64,000 nt of DNA from Caldilineales bacterium (lineage in GTDB: Bacteria; Chloroflexota; Anaerolineae; J102). The translations under genes and the position numbers were made by a program. The stretch's first letter is position 1. Each line of letters opens with the position of its first letter. Location: contig JAGFJG010000090.1 in NCBI GenBank assembly GCA_024102915.1, positions 1 through 64,000 of the forward strand, read 5' to 3'. Below, one piece after another: positions 1 to 8,016 of this stretch. Below the pieces are notes generated by a model that did not search any database, was not told where the DNA came from, and was given only the letters and a program-made list of their open reading frames with translations.

Positions 1-1247
1 CCCCCATCCGCATCCTCCACTTCGCCGACCTGCACATCGGCATGGAACGCTTCGGCCATGTCGATCCGGGCACGGGCATGAACAGCCGCGTCATGGACTT
101 CTTGCGGCGATTGTCCGACCTGATCGAATACGCCATCGCCAAAGAGGTCGATCTGGTCATCTTCGCCGGTGACGCCTACAAGAATCGCGACCCCAATTCC
201 ACCTATCGTCGCGAATTCGCCTGGCGGATCAAAGACCTGGCCGACCACGGCATTCCTGTCGTCCTTCTGCCCGGCAACCACGACCTGCCCGCCGTTTCCG
301 CCCGCGCCTCTTCCATCGACGTGTTCCAGACCCTGTCGGTGCCGAACACCTATGTGCTGTCCGAATTCGATCTGCAAACCATCGTCACCCGCCGCGGCGC
401 GCCCGTGCAGATCGCTTCCGTGCCTTATCCTTTCCTTTCGGAGATCGTGGCCAAGGAGGAATTCCGCAGCGTCAGCCTGGGATCGTTGGACAATCTGCTC
501 GCCACGAAGATGGACGAGATCATCCGGGCGCTGGCCGACGAAGCCCGGCAACAGCCCAACCTCCCCGCCATCCTCGTCGGCCATTTCTCCGTGAGCGAAG
601 CTGAGCTTGGCTCGGAGCGCGGTATCATGGTGGGGCGCGATGTCACGGTTCCCCGCTCGACCCTGGCCGACGATGCCTGGGATTATGTCGCCCTCGGCCA
701 CATCCATCGTTTTCAGGATTTGAACAAGGGCGCGCAGCCGCCCATCGTTTACAGCGGCAGTGTGGAGCGGATCGATTTCGGCGAGGAAAAGGAAGCCAAG
801 GGCTGGGTGCTGGCCGAAGTCGCCCGCGGTCACTCGACCTATGAATTTATCCCCGGCTACCGGCGGGAAGCCCGGCGTTTCGTCACCATCGACTGCGACT
901 TGCGAGAAGAAGCCGACCCCACCCAGGCTGTTCTCGATGCCATTGCCCGCCGTAATGTGGCCGAAACCGTGGTGCGCGTGCGCCTGCGTTTGCGCTCCGA
1001 TCAGGATGCACTGCTAAAGGAGCGAGAGATCCGGGCGGCGCTCGCTGAAGCGTCCGCGCTGGCCGGGATCAGCAAGGATATCGATTGGGGAGTGCGCAGC
1101 CGTTTGGGCGCGGTCAATGTGGAGGAGATGAGTCCGCTGGAATTATTGGAGCGCTACTTCCAGGTCTCAGAGATTCCGGCTGAACAGTCGCAGCAATTGC
1201 TGGCGGACGCCGAAGAGATCGTGCGGCAGGTGGACGGGGGGGAATAA
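1..1247 (+). CDS. sbcD: SbcD-type DNA double-strand break repair nuclease (5' end missing)
   Basis: Calcineurin-like metallophosphoesterase of the SbcD/Mre11 family, a manganese-dependent nuclease that normally works with the SbcC ATPase on DNA ends and hairpins. The reading frame is open from base 3 and already contains the first metal motif (F-A-D-L-H-I-G) before the first ATG at 42, so the true start lies outside the window. Further motifs follow in order: FAGDAY, LPGNHDLP, VGHFS and ALGHIHRF, which together cover the metal ligands of the family. The last part is the variable capping region. No sbcC follows; the next gene is convergent, so sbcC, if present, is upstream or elsewhere. Confidence 0.9.
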   Translation, partial: PIRILHFADLHIGMERFGHVDPGTGMNSRVMDFLRRLSDLIEYAIAKEVDLVIFAGDAYKNRDPNSTYRREFAWRIKDLADHGIPVVLLPGNHDLPAVSARASSIDVFQTLSVPNTYVLSEFDLQTIVTRRGAPVQIASVPYPFLSEIVAKEEFRSVSLGSLDNLLATKMDEIIRALADEARQQPNLPAILVGHFSVSEAELGSERGIMVGRDVTVPRSTLADDAWDYVALGHIHRFQDLNKGAQPPIVYSGSVERIDFGEEKEAKGWVLAEVARGHSTYEFIPGYRREARRFVTIDCDLREEADPTQAVLDAIARRNVAETVVRVRLRLRSDQDALLKEREIRAALAEASALAGISKDIDWGVRSRLGAVNVEEMSPLELLERYFQVSEIPAEQSQQLLADAEEIVRQVDGGE

Positions 1248-1349
1248 ATAGGCCGCGGATGACGCGGATTGTGCCGCAGATATTCGCTGATTTTCATTGG
1301 ATTGATCAGCGTGAATCCGTGGTTGACCCGCGCCATCCGCGGCCTATTT
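1246..1349. repeat. Family A quasi-palindromic intergenic repeat (GCGGAT units), copy 1
   Basis: A perfect 16-bp inverted repeat has its left arm at 1246-1261, overlapping the sbcD stop codon, and its right arm at 1334-1349. A nested hairpin CGCTGAT/ATCAGCG lies at 1285-1291 and 1305-1311. The arms contain degenerate GCGGAT-type units. It fills the whole gap between two convergent genes and may also act as a bidirectional terminator. Confidence 0.8.
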
Positions 1350-1353
1350 CCCC

Positions 1354-2673
1354 TTAGAACAGGCTGAACACGCGCAGGACCGGCAGCAGGCATCCGCCCG
1401 GAACTGGCGGCGGCGTAGGCGTGGGTTCAGGCGTTGGCTCCGGTTCGGGAGTCGGTTCTGGCTCTGGCTCAGGCGTCGGTTCGGGTTCCGGTTCGGGTGT
1501 GGGCTCAGGTTCCGGCTCCGGTTCGGGGACGCCAGCTTCCCAGGCGGCGTACACATCTCCGCGGCCCGTGCCCTGCGTATTGGCATCCAAGCCCAGATCG
1601 ATGGCGGTGGACATCAGCCGTTCTTTGAGTTGGGCGGGCGTCATATCCGGCTCCGCTTCCAAAATCAAAGCCGCCGCTCCGCTGGCGTGCGGCGTGGCCA
1701 TGCTTGTGCCCGAAGCCTCGGTATATTTGTCATCGATCACGCGGCCCATGGCGGTGCCGCTGGCGCGGGCGGCGATGATCTTGTGGCCGGGGAAACTGAC
1801 ATCCGGCTTGACCCGGCCGTCCAATGTCGGCCCGCGCGATGAAAAATCGGCCATCGTGTCGCTGTCCGTGCTCGCCCCAATGGTGATCACATCCCTGGCG
1901 CAGCCGGGCGACCCCACCGTCCGTGCACCCGGCCCGGCGTTTCCCGCCGCCACGATCACCGCGAGGCCCGCGGCCACGGCTGCATCGCACGACTCCGACA
2001 GCGCGTCCGTGCCGTCGCAGGAGCCATCAGCGCCCAGGCTCATATTCACGATATCGACGCCCTGATCGACCGCCCATTCCAGTCCGGCGATCACATTGCT
2101 CATGCGCCCGCCGCCCCGATCATCCAACACTTTGGCGATATAGAGATCGGCCATCGGAGCCACGCCGCGATATTTGCCGCCGCTGGCTTCGCCCGAACCG
2201 GCGATGATCCCGGCCACATGCGTGCCATGACCATTGCCATCCTGCACAGTGCCCTTGCCGCTGAAATCCTGCTGGCCTTTGATGCGTTCGCTCACGTCGG
2301 GGTGGTTCAGGTCGCAGCCTGTGTCGAGGATCGCCACCTTGACGCCGGTTCCCTGGCCGCTGCTCGTCCACACGCGCGGGGCTTCGATCAGGGGGACCGA
2401 CACATCCAGCATGGTGTGCACCGGAAAATCGAACCAGATGCGCTCGACCTGAGGCTGATCGGCCAGGGTGCGGATGTTCTCCGGCGAGGCCTCGATGGCG
2501 ATAGCTGGGGTGAGTTTGAAAGTCTGGGTGATCACGACGTCATCGGGCGTGGCCTGGGCGGCGGCGATGCCGGCGACCGAGGGCTGGTATCGCACGATGA
2601 CAGGGATCTGAATGTCGGGCTGCGACTGGTCAAGCACGCGCTTCAAGTCGGAGTGAATGGTTCCATCGCTCAT
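1354..2673 (-). CDS. Subtilisin-family (S8) serine protease with Pro-Glu repeat tail
   Basis: Serine endopeptidase of 439 residues. The catalytic triad is visible: Asp117 in ILDTGCDLNHPD, His149 in GNGHGTHVAG and Ser324 in SGTSMATPH, with the oxyanion Asn in AAGNAG near 245. Residues 1-90 look like an I9-type pro-domain. No signal peptide or N-terminal membrane segment is seen, so the enzyme may be cytoplasmic or use another export route. Residues about 382-425 are a (PE)n/PT repeat, followed by a short hydrophobic end (GCLLPVLRVF). It starts 2 nt after the stop of a small upstream gene that resembles its own pro-domain, suggesting a two-gene operon. Confidence 0.9.
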   Translation of the reverse strand: MSDGTIHSDLKRVLDQSQPDIQIPVIVRYQPSVAGIAAAQATPDDVVITQTFKLTPAIAIEASPENIRTLADQPQVERIWFDFPVHTMLDVSVPLIEAPRVWTSSGQGTGVKVAILDTGCDLNHPDVSERIKGQQDFSGKGTVQDGNGHGTHVAGIIAGSGEASGGKYRGVAPMADLYIAKVLDDRGGGRMSNVIAGLEWAVDQGVDIVNMSLGADGSCDGTDALSESCDAAVAAGLAVIVAAGNAGPGARTVGSPGCARDVITIGASTDSDTMADFSSRGPTLDGRVKPDVSFPGHKIIAARASGTAMGRVIDDKYTEASGTSMATPHASGAAALILEAEPDMTPAQLKERLMSTAIDLGLDANTQGTGRGDVYAAWEAGVPEPEPEPEPTPEPEPEPTPEPEPEPTPEPEPTPEPTPTPPPVPGGCLLPVLRVFSLF

Positions 2674-2675
2674 GG

Positions 2676-2960
2676 TCAGGCGTCCTCGCTGTGCATGGTT
2701 TTGACAGGTTGATCAGGCTCGATTCGCACGACCCGCGGCGATTTGGCAAGTTTCAATAAAGCGCCCCCCTGACCCTGCACGGCTAACCCGCGCACCAACC
2801 GCAGCCGCCGCGAAACCGTCAATCCCAGGTCGGTCACTGTTAGCTCACAATCCTCGTCCAGCCTGTCAAAACGCACGATAGCCGCCGTGGCGGATTGAGG
2901 ATTGGCCTCAATCGCCTTACGGAAATCGCTGCTCAACTTGGTCGATAAGGATGTAGACAT
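2676..2960 (-). CDS. Stand-alone pro-domain/inhibitor-like protein paired with the subtilisin
   Basis: Small protein of 94 residues immediately upstream of the S8 protease (2-nt gap). Its pattern (SDFRKAI near the start, AIVRFD, then RVVRIEPDQPVKTM at the end) lines up with the first 90 residues of the protease (SDLKRVL, VIVRY, QVERIWFDFPVHTM) and with the general I9 pro-peptide plan. I infer a detached intramolecular-chaperone or inhibitor domain. The start at 2960 is preferred because GGGGAG lies 9 nt upstream; a longer form could start at 3038. The assignment rests on reading the two sequences side by side, not on a database match. Confidence 0.65.
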   Translation of the reverse strand: MSTSLSTKLSSDFRKAIEANPQSATAAIVRFDRLDEDCELTVTDLGLTVSRRLRLVRGLAVQGQGGALLKLAKSPRVVRIEPDQPVKTMHSEDA

Positions 2961-3084
2961 CCGGAATGGCTCCCCGAACCCTGGTATGGTGAAATCGTAG
3001 CCTGGGATCATCTTACTCCAGTTGCCAAAGGGTGTCAATCAAGATTTTCACCGCCCAAAATCACCTTAAACATCTGGCGCTCTC

Positions 3085-3108
3085 TTATCCACAATTCGCT
3101 GGGGATAA
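3085..3108. other. Pair of inverted DnaA-box-like 9-mers
   Basis: TTATCCACA at 3085-3093 matches the DnaA box consensus. TGGGGATAA at 3100-3108 is the reverse complement of TTATCCCCA, a one-mismatch box in the opposite orientation. They lie in the gap upstream of the DUF151 gene and about 0.8 kb before dnaB. Two boxes are too few to call an origin. Confidence 0.4.
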
Positions 3109-3178
3109 CCCGGTCGCGACGTGCTTCCACCTGACTGCGCGACCCTGTGACAGGCTCCGCATCCCGGTCGAGATTGGT

Positions 3179-3207
3179 TTGACGCCTCATCCGGCCAAGC
3201 TTATAAT
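3179..3207 (+). promoter_or_regulatory. Sigma70-type promoter of the DUF151 gene
   Basis: TTGACG at 3179-3184 and a perfect TATAAT at 3202-3207 are separated by exactly 17 nt. The predicted transcript start is about 25 nt before the ATG at 3241, which has GGAG at 3229-3232. Confidence 0.75.
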
Positions 3208-3240
3208 CGATTCATCCCTCTTGCCTCCGGAGATGACGCC

Positions 3241-3768
3241 ATGATTGAAGTCACAATCGACAGCGTTCGCATTAGTCTGATGACGCAGCACCGTGTTGTT
3301 GTGCTGCGCGAAAAGAACTCGCAACGCTATTTGCCAATCTGGATCGGCGCCCCGGAAGCCGATGCCATCACCTTGCGGCTGCAAGGCGTACAGGTCGAAC
3401 GCCCTTTGACGCACGATCTGCTGGCGCGCTCATTGGAGACTCTGGGCGCTGAAGTTCAATTCGTCGTGGTGAGCGATCTGCGTTCCGACGTTTATTACGC
3501 ACAGATCGTCCTGGAATATGGCGAGCGTGAAGTCCGCATCGATTCTCGCCCCAGCGACGCCATCGCCCTGGCTGTGCGCGCCGACGTGGCCATCTATGTC
3601 AGCGAAAAGGTCATGACCGACGCCGGACGCATGCCGGATGAGGATATTGCCCCGGCCATCCTGGAAGGCGTTCGTTCCGAGAAGGGCGAGGCCTCGAACG
3701 AAGACCTGGGCGTTTTCGCCGATTTCATCGAAGAATTAGACCTCGACGACCTGGGCCTGGACGATTGA
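3241..3768 (+). CDS. Bifunctional nuclease family protein (DUF151)
   Basis: Protein of 175 residues that matches the DUF151/BFN-1 family, small proteins described as having DNase and RNase activity, although their cellular role in bacteria is poorly known. The diagnostic pattern is clear: VVVLREKNSQRYLPIWIG near residue 20, then HDLL, and DSRPSDAIALAVR near residue 100 with its conserved Arg-Pro-Ser-Asp. The C-terminus is acidic (EELDLDDLGLDD). It has its own strong promoter and a GGAG ribosome site 8 nt before ATG. A perfect GC hairpin at 3818-3839 separates it from dnaB. Confidence 0.88.
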   Translation: MIEVTIDSVRISLMTQHRVVVLREKNSQRYLPIWIGAPEADAITLRLQGVQVERPLTHDLLARSLETLGAEVQFVVVSDLRSDVYYAQIVLEYGEREVRIDSRPSDAIALAVRADVAIYVSEKVMTDAGRMPDEDIAPAILEGVRSEKGEASNEDLGVFADFIEELDLDDLGLDD

Positions 3769-3817
3769 ATCGCCTGACCAACGCTCGCTTTTCCCCCCGC
3801 CGTTGCCAGCCCTCAAC

Positions 3818-3840
3818 CGACGCCTGCCCGCAGGCGTCGC
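3818..3840. terminator. GC-rich hairpin between DUF151 gene and dnaB
   Basis: A perfect 10-bp stem (CGACGCCTGC/GCAGGCGTCG) closes a 2-nt loop and is followed by CTTTGTCTCT. The T-tract is weak, so termination is likely but not certain. Confidence 0.55.
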
Positions 3841-3892
3841 TTTGTCTCTGACGCCAGCCACGCTGCTTCCCCGTTGAGTACCGTTTTGCCCC

Positions 3893-5242
3893 ATGAGTTC
3901 CCTCCCCGAACGCACAGTACCCAGTAATATCGACGCCGAAGAAGCGCTGTTGGGATCGTTGCTCACCGATCCCGATGCCGTCGTTCAGGTCGCTACCACC
4001 GTGCAGGCGGATGATTTTTATGTGCAACGCAACGGCTGGATATATGAGTCCATCCGCCATCTGCACGATCAACGCCAGCCGATCGACTTTCTCACCCTGA
4101 CGTACGAGCTGGATCGGCAGGGCCAACTGGCCGACGTGGGCGGCGCCGCCTACATCAGTTCGTTGATCAACGCCGTGCCCACCGCCGTACACGCTGTCGA
4201 GTACGCCCAGATCGTGCAGCGCACCTCGACGCTTCGCCAGTTGATCAGCGCCGCCGGCAGTATCGCCCGCATCGCGCACGACGAATCGATCGACGTGCAT
4301 GAAGTCGTGAACCGCGCCGAAGACTTGATCTTCTCCATTTCGCAGCGCCGGCTGGAACGCGACCTGGTTCCTGTGCGCAGCATCATGGGCGAGGTCATGC
4401 GAGACCTGGACGATTTGCACCGGCGTAAGGGCGAGGTGCTGGGCGTGCCCACCGGTTTCAAGTCGTTGGACCGATTGCTCGGCGGCATGCAGAAATCGGA
4501 TCTCGTCATCGTGGCCGCTCGCCCCGGCATGGGAAAAACCTCCCTGGCTTTGACCATGGCCCTGACCGCGGCGAAGAGACACCAATCCCGTGTGGCCGTG
4601 TTCAGCCTGGAAATGAGCAAAGAGCAGTTGGTGCAGCGTTTGTTGTCCCAGGAATCGCGCATCGACTCGCAGCGTTTACGCCTGGGCCAGATCCGAGACG
4701 AGGAATGGGGCAGGCTGGCCGAGTCCGCTGGCATCCTCAGCGACTGCCCGCTCTTCATCGACGATAGCGCTGCCCTGACGCCTTTCGATTTGCGCACCAA
4801 AGCCCGGCGCATGTATTCCGAGCACGGCATGGACATGTTGATAGTTGATTACATGCAGCTCATGCATAGCGGCTCCCGCTCCGAGAATCGGGTGCAGGAG
4901 ATCAGCTTTATCTCGCGTTCGCTCAAGCAACTGGCCCGCGAGCTGAACGTGCCCGTCATCGCCCTGTCGCAGCTCAGCCGCCAGGTGGAGAGCCGGGCGG
5001 ACAAACGCCCGCAGTTGAGCGATCTGCGCGAGAGCGGCTCGATCGAGCAGGACGCCGACGTGGTGATGTTCGTTTATCGCGAGGATGTCTACAAAGAGGA
5101 GAGCGAGCGCAAGAATATCGCCGAGATCATGGTCGCCAAGCATCGCCACGGTCCCACTGGCAGCGTTGACCTCTATTTCCACAAGGAATTCACTCATTTC
5201 GACGAACTGGCGATGGTGCGCGAGGATATTCGCGTCAATTGA
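3893..5242 (+). CDS. dnaB: Replicative DNA helicase DnaB
   Basis: Hexameric replicative helicase that unwinds DNA ahead of the fork. The length of 449 residues is normal for bacterial DnaB. The N-terminal helical domain starts at PSNIDAEEALLGSLL. The RecA-like domain carries Walker A (ARPGMGKTS, about 209-217), the SLEM motif, Walker B (LIVDYMQL), and the SQLSRQVE and LRESGSIEQDADVV motifs including the arginine-finger region. It is followed on the same strand by a DnaD-like protein and a DnaC-like loader, so this looks like a helicase-loading cluster. Confidence 0.97.
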   Translation: MSSLPERTVPSNIDAEEALLGSLLTDPDAVVQVATTVQADDFYVQRNGWIYESIRHLHDQRQPIDFLTLTYELDRQGQLADVGGAAYISSLINAVPTAVHAVEYAQIVQRTSTLRQLISAAGSIARIAHDESIDVHEVVNRAEDLIFSISQRRLERDLVPVRSIMGEVMRDLDDLHRRKGEVLGVPTGFKSLDRLLGGMQKSDLVIVAARPGMGKTSLALTMALTAAKRHQSRVAVFSLEMSKEQLVQRLLSQESRIDSQRLRLGQIRDEEWGRLAESAGILSDCPLFIDDSAALTPFDLRTKARRMYSEHGMDMLIVDYMQLMHSGSRSENRVQEISFISRSLKQLARELNVPVIALSQLSRQVESRADKRPQLSDLRESGSIEQDADVVMFVYREDVYKEESERKNIAEIMVAKHRHGPTGSVDLYFHKEFTHFDELAMVREDIRVN

Positions 5243-5299
5243 GCCGTTAAACGTATTGCGTGCTGCGTGAGATAATCTTCCCTGCCCTCTGCCTAACCC

Positions 5300-6034
5300 A
5301 TGTCCGACTCCTTGCGCGGTTTCCCCGGCTTCTCCGCCGGCAAGACCCGCCACACTCCCATCCCCAACGAGTTCTTCAGCGAATTATTGCCGGTCATCGA
5401 CGATCTGGCCGAGCTGAAGGTGGTTCTCTACGTCTTCTGGCGATTGGGGCAAGGCGAGGGCGATACGCGCTATGTGCGCCTGAACGATGCGTTGGCGGAT
5501 ATTCTCTTTCTTGAAGGCATGGGCGGCGAGCCGGGCGAGCGCGAGCAGGCCATGGCCGAGGCGTTCAAGCGTGCGGCCCAGCGCGGGGCTTTGATCGAGA
5601 TCGAAGTCAAGCGCGGTGAACGCAGCGAAATCTGGTATTTCCTTAACTCCGACAAAGGCCGACAGGCAGTGGAGCGTCTGTCTCGTGGCGAGTTCGAGGG
5701 CCTGATCCACGACATCGACGATGTGGTGGTGGGACTGGAGAAGGAACGACCAAACGTATTCCTGCTCTACGAACAGAACATCGGCATGGTCACGCCCATG
5801 GTGGCGGAGAAACTGCGGCAGGCCGAGCGAGATTATCCACAACCCTGGCTGACCGAGGCATTCTCCATCGCTGTGGCCAACAACAAACGTAACTGGGCCT
5901 ATATTTCGGCTATCCTGCAAAAGTGGGCGCAACATGGCAAAGACACATCTGCAACCGTTGAACGAACTCCTGCCCGTAACGATATCGAGGGCGACCGGCG
6001 TGACCCAAGCTTCGACTGGGATATCATCCGCTAG
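5300..6034 (+). CDS. DnaD-domain replication/primosome protein
   Basis: Protein of 244 residues with an N-terminal winged-helix-like half (KVVLYVFWRLGQGEG, then FKRAAQRGALIEIEV) and a C-terminal DnaD/DnaB_2-type helical domain (NVFLLYEQNIGMVTPMVAEKL, then WLTEAFSIAVANNKRNWAYISAILQKW). In Firmicutes, DnaD remodels DNA at the origin and helps recruit the helicase loader. Its place between dnaB and a DnaC-like ATPase fits that role. The last codons overlap the start of the next gene, so translation is probably coupled. The family call is from motif pattern. Confidence 0.8.
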   Translation: MSDSLRGFPGFSAGKTRHTPIPNEFFSELLPVIDDLAELKVVLYVFWRLGQGEGDTRYVRLNDALADILFLEGMGGEPGEREQAMAEAFKRAAQRGALIEIEVKRGERSEIWYFLNSDKGRQAVERLSRGEFEGLIHDIDDVVVGLEKERPNVFLLYEQNIGMVTPMVAEKLRQAERDYPQPWLTEAFSIAVANNKRNWAYISAILQKWAQHGKDTSATVERTPARNDIEGDRRDPSFDWDIIR

Positions 6035-7349
6035 CGGGCCGGGAGACCCCAACTGCCCGATTTGCGGCGGCAAGGGCTTCGTGCTCAGGGATGTCGAGAT
6101 CACGCATCCCGATTTCGGCAAAGCTCGGCCCTGCACCTGCGCCCAGGATTTCATTCGCCAGAGCCGCCAGCGCCAGCTAAACGCCCTGGGCGAATTCAGC
6201 GCTCTAGCCCAGATGACGTTCGAGACATTTCGACCGGAGGGGGTGGGTCTGCCGCCGGAGCGCCAGCGCATCCTCCGCCAATCCTATGAGGCCTCCCGGC
6301 ATTATGCCGCCAATCCCCAGGGTTGGCTGATGTTGACTGGCGGCTTTGGCGTGGGCAAGACGCATCTGGCCGCAGCGGTGGGCAACGCTTATACATCCGC
6401 GGGCGGGCAGGCGTTGTTCGTGCTCGCTCCCGACCTGCTGGATCACTTGCGTTCCACCTACGCCCCCGACAGCCCCGAGACGTTTGACGAGCTATTCGAG
6501 CGCTTGAAGAACACGCCGTTGCTGATCCTCGACGATCTCGGTGCGGAAAGCTCGACTCAGTGGGCGCAGGAAAAGCTATTCCAACTTCTCAGCCATCGTT
6601 ATCTCCAGCGCCTGCCCACCGTGATCACAACTAACCTGCCCTTGGAATCGATCGAGCCGCGCCTGCGTTCTCGCTTGCTGGATATCGATCTGGTGACGCG
6701 CCTGCACATCCTGGCCGCGGATTATCGTGGCGGCGGGTTCCAGGATCGGTTGGTCGAGTTGAGCGAATTGGACATGCACAGCGGCCAGACCTTCGACGCT
6801 TTCTATGTGCCGAGCGCCGGCAGTGAAAAACTGCGCCGGAATCTGGAGCGGATTCGCAATATCACCTGGGATTACGCGCAGCGACCGGAGGGCTGGCTCG
6901 CCCTTTTGGGTCGGCCTGGCGTGGGCAAGACGCATCTGGCCGCGGCCATTGCCAATCATGTGAGACACACGCAGCCGCAGGTGTTGTTTGTCTCTGTCCC
7001 CACCTTGCTCGATCATCTGCGCGCAGCCTTCGCTCCCAGCGCCACGGTCTCATACGATGTGCGCCTCGAACAAATCAAGCGAGCGCCGGTATTGGTGCTG
7101 GATGATCTATCGCCGGGCGGCAGCACCGTGTGGGCGCGGGAGAAACTGCTGCAACTGCTCGACCATCGTTATCTCAGCCGCCAGCCCACGGTCTTCACCA
7201 TCAGCACCAGCGGCCCGGATTTGAAGGAATTGGAACTGGCTGAGCCGCGTATCGCCTCTCGCATCAGCGATAGCACGCTGTGTTTGCATTGTTATCTGGA
7301 AGGGTCGGGACGGCCGCGCAGCGGCAGGCGGATGAATTTCGGCGAGTGA
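6000..7349 (+). CDS. DnaC/DnaI-like helicase loader with two tandem AAA+ domains
   Basis: ATPase related to the DnaC/DnaI/IstB loaders that place DnaB on DNA. An N-terminal zinc-ribbon-like patch (CPICGGKG, later CTC) precedes two AAA+ modules in one chain. Module 1 has GGFGVGKTH, LILDDLGAES, sensor-1 TTN and RLRSRL. Module 2 has GRPGVGKTH and LVLDDLSPGG, but TIS replaces TTN. Ordinary loaders have one AAA+ module and about 250-300 residues. Two starts are possible: GTG at 6000, with GAGG 9 nt upstream and a 35-nt overlap with the DnaD-like gene (chosen), or ATG at 5934 without a ribosome site and a 101-nt overlap. Confidence 0.85.
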   Translation: MTQASTGISSASGPGDPNCPICGGKGFVLRDVEITHPDFGKARPCTCAQDFIRQSRQRQLNALGEFSALAQMTFETFRPEGVGLPPERQRILRQSYEASRHYAANPQGWLMLTGGFGVGKTHLAAAVGNAYTSAGGQALFVLAPDLLDHLRSTYAPDSPETFDELFERLKNTPLLILDDLGAESSTQWAQEKLFQLLSHRYLQRLPTVITTNLPLESIEPRLRSRLLDIDLVTRLHILAADYRGGGFQDRLVELSELDMHSGQTFDAFYVPSAGSEKLRRNLERIRNITWDYAQRPEGWLALLGRPGVGKTHLAAAIANHVRHTQPQVLFVSVPTLLDHLRAAFAPSATVSYDVRLEQIKRAPVLVLDDLSPGGSTVWAREKLLQLLDHRYLSRQPTVFTISTSGPDLKELELAEPRIASRISDSTLCLHCYLEGSGRPRSGRRMNFGE

Positions 7350-7354
7350 GGGAA

Positions 7355-7419
7355 GAGAGATAGGACGCGGATAACGCGGACTGGTGCAGATCGACACTGA
7401 TCTCGAAAAATCAGCGTCG
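7355..7419. repeat. Family A repeat, copy 2 (partly decayed)
   Basis: The left part contains GGACGCGGATAACGCGGA, as in copy 1. The surviving inverted repeat is CGACACTGAT at 7392-7401 against ATCAGCGTCG at 7410-7419 with one mismatch. The outer right arm is missing. It sits between convergent genes. Confidence 0.6.
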
Positions 7420-7428
7420 CATTGCCCT

Positions 7429-8016
7429 CTAACTGCCGTCCAACCCCAACTCGGCAGCGTTCTCTTGCATAGCAGTCAGCACGAATTCGATGTGCTCATC
7501 CAACGGCATACCCAGCGCCTCGACATTGTGCGTGATCTCATCCCGGTCGATGGCGGCGGTGAAGCGCCTATCCTTCCACTTTTTCTGCACCGACTTGAGG
7601 TTGACATCGCGGATATCGCGGCTGGGGCGCACATAGGTGGTGGCAATGATCAGGCCGGTGATCTCATCGCAGGCGCGTAAGGTTTTGTCCAGGGGCGTAA
7701 TAGCGGGCACGCCCAGAAAGTCGGCGTGAGCGGCGACGGCATGGATGAGTTCTTCCGGCCAGCCCATTTCCTCGAACAGGCGCAGCGCGGTGCGCGGATG
7801 GCCGTCCACTTCGTCGTCCATGTCGGGAAATCGTTCGTAATCGAGGTCATGCACCAGGGCGGTGACGCCCCAAAGCTCCTCGTTCGTGCCGAACTTGCGG
7901 GCGTAGGCGCGGACGGCGGCTTCCACGGCCAGCACGTGTTTGCGCAGGCCGTCGTTCTCGATCCATTCGCAAACCAGATTCCAGGCTTCGTCTCGAGTCG
8001 GTTGGGGCATCGTCAT
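7429..8016 (-). CDS. HD-domain hydrolase
   Basis: Protein of 195 residues with a metal-dependent HD phosphohydrolase pattern: RKHVLAVEAAVRAYARKFG, then ALVHDLDYE (the HD motif), DGHPRTALRL and AVAAHAD. Such small HD proteins are often predicted nucleotide phosphohydrolases; the substrate cannot be read from sequence. The ATG at 8016 has GGAGAAAGA just upstream and overlaps the stop of the preceding cobalamin adenosyltransferase gene by 4 nt (ATGA), so it is translationally coupled. The frame stays open further upstream but only as an alternate frame of that neighbour. Confidence 0.85.
   Translation of the reverse strand: MTMPQPTRDEAWNLVCEWIENDGLRKHVLAVEAAVRAYARKFGTNEELWGVTALVHDLDYERFPDMDDEVDGHPRTALRLFEEMGWPEELIHAVAAHADFLGVPAITPLDKTLRACDEITGLIIATTYVRPSRDIRDVNLKSVQKKWKDRRFTAAIDRDEITHNVEALGMPLDEHIEFVLTAMQENAAELGLDGS

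Noticed and set aside
1409-1535. Possible CRISPR or tandem-repeat array
   Set aside because: The repeats are short and in frame within the subtilisin gene, encoding Pro-Glu; no spacers of constant length.
3725-4585. Long open frame antisense to dnaB
   Set aside because: It lies entirely opposite a certain dnaB gene, is rich in His, Gly and Gln, and shows no family motif; a shadow of GC-rich codon use.
5384-6271. 295-codon frame antisense to the DnaD-like and loader genes
   Set aside because: It covers two well-supported genes on the other strand and has no recognisable domain.
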